Assembly (NCBI GenBank): GCA_023511795.1
Contig: JAIMAU010000019.1
Span: 1 to 37,182, forward strand
Reading direction: 5' to 3'
Length of the DNA: 37,182 nucleotides
Source of the DNA: Armatimonadota bacterium
GTDB lineage: Bacteria; Armatimonadota; UBA5829; DTJY01
The notes beneath the pieces are model-generated. The model saw only the letters and a program-made list of their open reading frames with translations, was not told the DNA's origin and did not search any database. The translations under genes and the position numbers were made by a program. Positions 32,522 through 37,182 of this stretch are shown here, piece after piece. Each line of letters begins with the position of its first letter. Position 1 is the first letter of the stretch.

Positions 32522-34063
32522 TTAGCCCCAAAGTTTCCTGTCTAGACTGCGATATTGAACAGCTTCTGCAACATGTGCCAGTGCAATGTTTTCAACACCT
32601 TCTAGGTCTGCAATCGTCCGAGCGAGTTTGAGAATTCGATCGTAGGCGCGCGCTGAGAGGTTGAGCTGGTTGATAGCTGTCCGCAGGAGGTCTTTTACAT
32701 CATCTTTTGGGGTGCAAAACTTCCGTATTTGTTTGCCATTCATTTGGGCGTTGCAAAATGTGCCTTTCCCATCGTTTGAAAATCTCTTCCTTTGAATTTC
32801 TCGGGCGCGCTCTACCCTGGCACGGATTGTTGCTGAGCTTTCGCCGGTCGGGTGGTTCATTAGTTCTTGGTCTTTTAAACGTGGCACCTCGATATGAATG
32901 TCTATTCGGTCGAGCAATGGCCCTGAGATCCGTTGAAGGTACTTATTGATTATCCCTGGATTGCAAGTACAAGCTCTAGTTGGGTCCGAGTAAAAGCCGC
33001 AAGGGCAGGGGTTCATGGCTGCGACAAGCATAAACCTCGCCGGATAGGTGAGAGAGCCGGCTACTCTGCTGATGGTCACAGTTCCATCTTCCAGCGGTTG
33101 GCGAAGGGTTTCTAGCACGTCTCGACGGAACTCAGGCAATTCGTCAAGGAATAGGACACCATGATGCGCAAGGCTCACTTCTCCAGGCACAGGGTATGAG
33201 CCGCCGCCACTCAGTCCAGCGTTCGATATTGTGTGGTGTGGGGCTCGAAAAGGACGGGTTGTTATTAAAGCTGATTGTGAATCCATTCGTCCGCTTACGC
33301 TGAAAAGCTTTGTGGTCTCGAGCGCCTCATCCAGAGTCATTGGGGGCAGAATTGTTGGAATTCGACGGGCTAGCATGGTCTTGCCGCTCCCCGGAGGTCC
33401 AATCATTAGAATATTATGTCCGCCAGCAGCGGCGACTTCCAGCGCTCGTTTTACGTGTTCCTGGCCTTTTACATCGGAGAAATCTATATCAAATCCAGGT
33501 TGGTCGAGCATGAACTTGGAGGGGTCTAGTTTCACAGGGTCAAATGACCTGCTGCCGTCCATGAATTGGAGCACGTCGATTAGGGAATTAACGGGGTAAA
33601 CTTCTAGCCCTTCAACGACAGCTGCCTCGTAAGTGTTTGCTTCGGGAACAATCATGTACTTTTTCTTAGCTTCTTTCGCCGCCAAAGCCATTGGCAAGAC
33701 GCCGTGAACAGATCGCACAAGGCCATCCAGCGAGAGCTCGCCCACGACCATCATGTCTGGAAGCGATTCCAACGATACTTGTCCGCTTGCAGCGAGGATT
33801 CCGATGGCAATTGGGAGATCATAAATCGGGCCAACCTTTTTGATGTCTGCCGGTGCAAGGTTGATAGTGACGCGCTTGTTCCAAGGAAAATCATAGCCAG
33901 TATTTCGGACGGCAGCGCGAACACGCTCGCGAGATTCTTGGACAGCGGCGTCAGGGAGGCCGACAATGGTGAAAGAGGGACTTCCCATGGCAACGTCCAC
34001 TTCGACTTCGACAACGTAGGCATCTACTCCAAGTATTGCACTTGAATCTACTCGAACGAGCAT
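32522..34063 (-). CDS. comM: ComM/YifB family Mg-chelatase-like AAA+ protein
   Basis: A 513-residue cytoplasmic AAA+ ATPase. Family members act as hexameric helicases that promote branch migration during natural transformation. The start ATG (34061-34063) has GGAGGT ten bases upstream. Architecture: an N-terminal Lon-like domain ([21 protein letters not shown], about residues 30-180), then [20 protein letters not shown] and a Walker A motif IGPPGSGKT (Lys228), Walker [12 protein letters not shown], zinc-ribbon-like [17 protein letters not shown], and a C-terminal helical lid ([21 protein letters not shown]). Full length. Its end faces the degraded permease/Rhs region. It may make the strain recombination-proficient, which would fit the gene debris next to it, but that is only suggestive. 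Confidence 0.95.
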   Translation of the reverse strand: MLVRVDSSAILGVDAYVVEVEVDVAMGSPSFTIVGLPDAAVQESRERVRAAVRNTGYDFPWNKRVTINLAPADIKKVGPIYDLPIAIGILAASGQVSLESLPDMMVVGELSLDGLVRSVHGVLPMALAAKEAKKKYMIVPEANTYEAAVVEGLEVYPVNSLIDVLQFMDGSRSFDPVKLDPSKFMLDQPGFDIDFSDVKGQEHVKRALEVAAAGGHNILMIGPPGSGKTMLARRIPTILPPMTLDEALETTKLFSVSGRMDSQSALITTRPFRAPHHTISNAGLSGGGSYPVPGEVSLAHHGVLFLDELPEFRRDVLETLRQPLEDGTVTISRVAGSLTYPARFMLVAAMNPCPCGFYSDPTRACTCNPGIINKYLQRISGPLLDRIDIHIEVPRLKDQELMNHPTGESSATIRARVERAREIQRKRFSNDGKGTFCNAQMNGKQIRKFCTPKDDVKDLLRTAINQLNLSARAYDRILKLARTIADLEGVENIALAHVAEAVQYRSLDRKLWG

Positions 34064-34237
34064 GGGTGACCTCCGGCATAGAAATTAAGAAGCCTGCCCT
34101 CAAAATGGCAAGTCTTAATGGCAAGAATTATGGATTACTCCTCAGGCAAGGAAACAGTTGGGGCATTATAGCAGTATATGGTAGAGCGTTGCAATGGCAA
34201 AATTCCAAAAATATCTGCAATTTATTGTTTTGTCTCA

Positions 34238-34266
34238 TGGCATTGAGAGAAAAATAGGCGTATAAT
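34238..34266 (+). promoter_or_regulatory. Candidate promoter of the NlpC/P60 gene
   Basis: TATAAT at 34261-34266 is perfect; the -35 box TGGCAT (34238-34243) at 17 bases is weak. The ribosome-binding site CGGAGGT follows at 34295-34301. Confidence 0.45.
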
Positions 34267-34305
34267 TAAGAACAAAGTTTTCGGTAGTTTTGTTCGGAGG
34301 TTAAC

Positions 34306-35118
34306 GTGCAAAACGCAGATGGAGTAATAATTAAAAATGTCACAGGGCTGTTTGCTGAAAAGAAAACAGATTCGGAACAGGTAACCCAGGCTATAATGGG
34401 ACAGCCGGTGAAAATTGAGAAGGATGAAGGCGATTGGCTTTGGGTCCAAACGTGGGATACCTACCATGGTTGGGTGCAAAGCCGATGGGTCAGTCGGAAT
34501 ATCCCGAACCCTTCGCGCATGGCAATCGTGACTTCGCTTTTTACTAATGCGCTCAAAGAGCCAGCCCCGGATGCCGAAATTTGGACAATTTTGGTGATTA
34601 CTACCAGCCTCGAACTCCTGGGAATCGAGGAAAAATTTGTGCGGGTTCGTCTCCCCAACGGCGCTCAGGCATGGGTAAATGCCAAAGATATCGAGATACG
34701 TCCGGCGGGCGAACAACCGCTACCCATCGGGCCCATCGGCCAGGATTTGGTGCGCACAGCAAAGCGTTTTCTGGGTGTGCCTTACCTGTGGGGAGGCACT
34801 AGCCCATTCGGCATTGATTGCTCAGGGTTTGTGCAGCTTGTCTACCGCTTGAATGGCATCAAGCTTCTTCGAGATGCTCATATGCAGGCGGAGGATCCAA
34901 GGGCGATTCCTATTGAAAAGACCGACCTCCAACCAGGAGATTTGGTATTCTTCGCCGGAGGACAGGATAAATCAAGAATCACTCATGTGGGAATGGCGTG
35001 CGGCGATGGCACGTTCATTCATTCATCGGGCGGGGCAGTCGGTGTAACGATAAACAACTTATCCGACCATCCCTACGACCAAAACTATTGGGGTGCACGG
35101 CGAATGCCTGGAAATTAG
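34306..35118 (+). CDS. NlpC/P60 cysteine peptidase with SH3-like domains (YkfC-like)
   Basis: A 270-residue protein with no signal peptide, so probably cytoplasmic. The GTG start at 34306 is preceded by CGGAGG at a good distance. Two SH3b-like segments occupy about residues 1-130 (ITGLFAEKK-type with DWLWVQTWDTYHGWVQSRW and then a second NAL...VRLPNGAQAWVNAKD). The NlpC/P60 catalytic domain follows: PYLWGGTSPFGIDCSGF (Cys172), THVGM (His227) and FIHSSGG (His239), a complete triad. YkfC-type enzymes cleave gamma-D-glutamyl bonds in recycled muropeptides. A single gene facing the oxidoreductase subunit. Confidence 0.92.
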   Translation: MQNADGVIIKNVTGLFAEKKTDSEQVTQAIMGQPVKIEKDEGDWLWVQTWDTYHGWVQSRWVSRNIPNPSRMAIVTSLFTNALKEPAPDAEIWTILVITTSLELLGIEEKFVRVRLPNGAQAWVNAKDIEIRPAGEQPLPIGPIGQDLVRTAKRFLGVPYLWGGTSPFGIDCSGFVQLVYRLNGIKLLRDAHMQAEDPRAIPIEKTDLQPGDLVFFAGGQDKSRITHVGMACGDGTFIHSSGGAVGVTINNLSDHPYDQNYWGARRMPGN

Positions 35119-35126
35119 GCCACTGG

Positions 35127-35672
35127 CTACTGTACAGTTGCCGCCAAGTCTGCGCCTTTTAAAAGCGCCTGTTTGTTCAACGGAATGAACTTATGTCTAT
35201 GAGGAGGCAGCACCTGGGCTAGCGAATCAATAAGCGAGTCTAAGGAAACAACTTTAGTCAGCGCCGCATAGGCTCCAAGCATAATCATATTTGCCACGCG
35301 AATGTTTCCTAACTCTTCTGCGCGAACGTTGGCGTCGATGGCAAAGACTTTGCAGTCACCGCGAACTATCGAGAGGTCAATTAGCGATCTGTTGACCAAT
35401 AATAGCCCCCCCGGCTTGACGCATGGTTGGAACTTGCTGAAGAGGAACTGGTGCATTCCAATAAGGGTATCGGGATGTGCAGAAATAGGTGAGCCAATTT
35501 CCTCAGATGAAATAATAACAGTGCAGTCGGCAGTACCTCCTCGGGCTTCTGGTCCATAAGATGGAAACCAAACGACCTCTAGGCCTTCAGTCATACCTGC
35601 GTGGGCGAGAAGCTGCCCCATTATCATAATCCCCTGGCCCCCGGTCCCCGCCATGATTACTTCTTCATGCAT
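35127..35672 (-). CDS. 2-oxoacid:acceptor oxidoreductase, gamma subunit (orphan)
   Basis: A 181-residue protein matching the gamma subunit of ferredoxin-dependent 2-oxoacid oxidoreductases (KorC/VorC/PorG type), which hold the dinucleotide/CoA-contact part of the complex in anaerobes. It starts EEVIMAGTGGQGIMIMGQLLAHAG, with FPSYGPEARGGTADCTVI and ANMIMLGAYAALT as further family marks. The ATG at 35672 has GGGAGG nearby. The alpha, beta and delta (ferredoxin) subunit genes that normally adjoin it are absent: upstream are only tRNA-Pro and intergenic sequence. Either the other subunits are elsewhere or the operon was broken here. The substrate cannot be read from this subunit. Confidence 0.9.
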   Translation of the reverse strand: MHEEVIMAGTGGQGIMIMGQLLAHAGMTEGLEVVWFPSYGPEARGGTADCTVIISSEEIGSPISAHPDTLIGMHQFLFSKFQPCVKPGGLLLVNRSLIDLSIVRGDCKVFAIDANVRAEELGNIRVANMIMLGAYAALTKVVSLDSLIDSLAQVLPPHRHKFIPLNKQALLKGADLAATVQ

Positions 35673-35866
35673 TTCTTGCCTCCCAAACGCGCCGCCCGGT
35701 TAATGAATGCGGTTTCTTAGCAAAAAGTCAAGATTGGAGTGAAGCCATTTTTACTTGCCTTAGGCACCGCCAGTAGCCCTGAGTCGGAAGTGGCAAGTAC
35801 AACGTTGGCTTTTGCTTTATTGTAGGATAAATACTGAGAAGCAGTCAAACAAGATAAATATCGGCA

Positions 35867-35895
35867 TTGATTTTCTTTGTCGGAAGTGGTATAAT
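35867..35895 (+). promoter_or_regulatory. Promoter of tRNA-Pro
   Basis: TTGATT (35867-35872), 17 bases, TATAAT (35890-35895), ending nine bases before the tRNA. Confidence 0.7.
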
Positions 35896-35904
35896 TAGCG
35901 TAGT

Positions 35905-35982
35905 CGGGGTGTAGCGCAGTTTGGTTAGCGCGCGTGTTTTGGGAACACGAGGTCGCCGGTTCGAGTCCGGCCACCCCGACCA
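35905..35982 (+). tRNA. tRNA-Pro (anticodon UGG)
   Basis: Complete cloverleaf: acceptor CGGGGTG pairs with CACCCCG, D-arm GCGC...GCGC with GGTTA, anticodon stem CGTGT/ACACG around loop TTTGGGA (anticodon TGG), T-arm GCCGG-TTCGAGT-CCGGC, discriminator A and encoded CCA. Confidence 0.97.
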
Positions 35983-36375
35983 GTCATCACAATCCGGCCA
36001 GTCCTTCTCGAGATTTCCAGACGGTTCGACAAGTCTACGGACCCTCCACTGTTCTTGCACGATTCTGCCTGTCATTTCATTCCAACTCCAAGTCAATGAA
36101 GGGCTTAGCCTCTTGTGCGCGTCTTATGCAGTGGTGAAAGCCAATATTCTAATTGCTTGTCCCAGGCACTGCAACAGATGAAATTTGGCTGTGTTGGACA
36201 GTAGTGCGTTGTGGGGCAGATATCCTACTTCTAGCACTCTTCGGTTGAGAGATGAAATGTCAATTATTGGCTTCCTCAGACAGCTTTCCTAAGACAGCTC
36301 ACTTATTTGCAGGAATCTTCAGTCTCTGCGCTGAACACACTAAAAGGGGCTACTCTCAGAACGGGGGGATGGTAG
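35983..36375. other. Long intergenic stretch after tRNA-Pro
   Basis: Nearly 400 bases with no convincing gene. The only regular feature is a direct repeat AGACAGCT at 36278-36285 and 36292-36299, fourteen bases apart. Short open frames here overlap the tRNA in antisense and look spurious. Confidence 0.6.
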
Positions 36376-36567
36376 TTGCTTAAGGCTCAGATCTTTCACG
36401 CTAACTCAGTTGACAAGCTTCCGAAAATCCACGAACAGATCAATAGTTTTGTGGCTCAGCTTGCTGAAGACGCAATCGTCAGCATAAATACCACTGAGTT
36501 TGGACCAGCAGGTGTACACGATTTCTATAGTTATACGGTTCTGATTGTCTACAAGAATCACGAGTAG
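36376..36567 (+). CDS. Cse60-like small protein
   Basis: A 63-residue product from a TTG start (36376), with GGGGGGATGG at a good distance upstream and no better start codon nearby. The layout MLKAQIF, an amphipathic helix (DKLPKIHEQINSFVAQLAED), a strand VSINTTEFG, and a closing strand FYSYTVLIVYK resembles the Cse60/DUF2758-type fold of small proteins known from Firmicutes, where one member is sporulation-associated. The similarity is by pattern only. Function is unknown and sporulation should not be inferred. It stands alone after a long intergenic stretch. Confidence 0.6.
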   Translation: MLKAQIFHANSVDKLPKIHEQINSFVAQLAEDAIVSINTTEFGPAGVHDFYSYTVLIVYKNHE

Positions 36568-36637
36568 ACTATCGTCGAGTTACACGACGGCATAGCAACG
36601 GTGTAATCAGATTAGCGCTTGGTGTGGTGATAAAGGA

Positions 36638-37182
36638 CTACTTGCCGCACAAAGCTCTGTATATGGCACTGACCTTCTTGACATAGTTCTGTGTCTCACG
36701 GTACGGCGGCACCCCATTATACTTGCGTACTGCGCCTGGGCCAGCGTTGTATGCCGATAGTGCCAATGCTAGATCCCCGTACTTCGCCAAGTGGCCGCTG
36801 ATCAACTTTATAGAGCCTTCGATGTTTTGCACGGGATCATAAGCGTTTATCACGCCTAAACCGCGAGCTGTCCCGGGCATCAGTTGGCCAATTCCCATGG
36901 CTCCGCACCGGGACGTCGCAGCTGGATTAAAGCCAGATTCAACGAGGAAAATCGCGACCACAAGTCTGGGATCTACCCCATATTTCTCACTGAATGCCAG
37001 AATACTAGTTGTGATTGTATCCAATTGCGACTGTGACAGCCTAGGATTGAACCTTGCTATTGCCCGGCGATAGGGATCGAGCACCTCCATTGCGCGGCTG
37101 GAAAGGTTGATACCGCGAGTCTGACGCGTTGCCAGATAACTTTTTGGGTCCTTGGGTGAAGTATGAGGTTTCTCTTCTTGTT
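36638..37182 (-). CDS. Lytic transglycosylase, SLT domain (5' end outside window)
   Basis: The frame is open from the right edge, so the N-terminus, presumably including the export signal, is missing; an ATG at 37090 is probably internal. The visible 180 residues form a complete C-terminal SLT domain of the goose-lysozyme-like type. It has AIFLVESGFNPAATSRCGAMG (catalytic Glu in VESGFNP), GIGQLMPGTARGLG, and the closing SAYNAGPGAVRKYNGVPPYRETQNYV. Such enzymes cleave peptidoglycan glycan strands to give 1,6-anhydroMurNAc ends. The stop TAG is at 36638-36640. Partner genes would lie right of the window. Confidence 0.92.
   Translation of the reverse strand, partial: QEEKPHTSPKDPKSYLATRQTRGINLSSRAMEVLDPYRRAIARFNPRLSQSQLDTITTSILAFSEKYGVDPRLVVAIFLVESGFNPAATSRCGAMGIGQLMPGTARGLGVINAYDPVQNIEGSIKLISGHLAKYGDLALALSAYNAGPGAVRKYNGVPPYRETQNYVKKVSAIYRALCGK

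Noticed and set aside
35717-36096. Antisense open frames across tRNA-Pro (including MAGLEPATSC-like and WPDSNRRPRVP peptides)
   Set aside because: These are well-known spurious translations of the reverse strand of tRNA genes, with no ribosome-binding site or codon-use support.
36278-36299. AGACAGCT direct repeat as a CRISPR or mobile-element mark
   Set aside because: Only two short copies fourteen bases apart with no array, terminal inverted repeats or gene nearby; probably chance or a small binding site.

Overview
The window is bacterial chromosome: about thirty protein genes with good ribosome-binding sites, two tRNA genes, sigma70-type promoters and short intergenic gaps. No gene names the organism. 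The cluster rpiB-glyA-dCMP deaminase-wecA-wecB is also known from Gram-positive lineages. Added to that are sugar ABC transporters without a local ATPase, a large secreted multidomain glycosidase-like protein, a lone 2-oxoacid:acceptor oxidoreductase gamma subunit and an Rhs relic. My best guess is an uncultured, sugar-using lineage near Armatimonadota or Firmicutes, with low confidence.

Layout. 1-4459: the right-hand end of a G+C-richer defence module (a DUF1156-type DNA methylase cut by the window edge, then a DUF499 P-loop ATPase) and a small ORF, all ending at the 3' end of tRNA-Glu, a classical integration boundary. 4669-9561: gpsA (-), then a class A penicillin-binding protein, hisH and hisF (+). 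9572-16046: a minus-strand series with rpiB, glyA, dCMP deaminase, wecA-like and wecB, followed by an AI-2E-family exporter and uppP. It links one-carbon and nucleotide metabolism to undecaprenyl-linked glycan synthesis. 16185-19517: a secreted protein with a CBM9-like domain, a (beta/alpha)8-like glycosidase domain and a discoidin-like domain. 19657-22218: an unrecognised gene, a cyclophilin-like protein and a sugar-binding lipoprotein. 22232-25669: a Trm112-like protein, aroQ, an Xaa-Pro peptidase, a universal stress protein and a CPA2 antiporter. 25892-30447: a phosphodiester glycosidase-like (NAGPA) protein and a sugar ABC importer (binding protein plus two permeases).

30448-32521 is a scrapyard. 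It holds two minus-strand Rhs pieces; a Cys-rich Rhs tip fused in frame to a lipoprotein-like protein; and, on the far side, a frameshifted fragment of a malG-type permease resembling the intact gene at 29572-30447. 32522-37182: comM, a YkfC-like NlpC/P60 peptidase, the orphan oxidoreductase gamma subunit, tRNA-Pro, a Cse60-like small protein and a lytic transglycosylase cut by the right edge.

The most notable points are the defence module ending at tRNA-Glu, the Rhs tip/lipoprotein fusion lying between intact and decayed permease sequences, an Asp-to-Thr change in a normally invariant motif of the wecA product, promoters that imply leaderless mRNAs for rpiB and the second sugar-binding protein, and a possibly structured leader with a leader ORF before the NAGPA gene. 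I found no CRISPR array, insertion sequence or clearly new multi-gene system.
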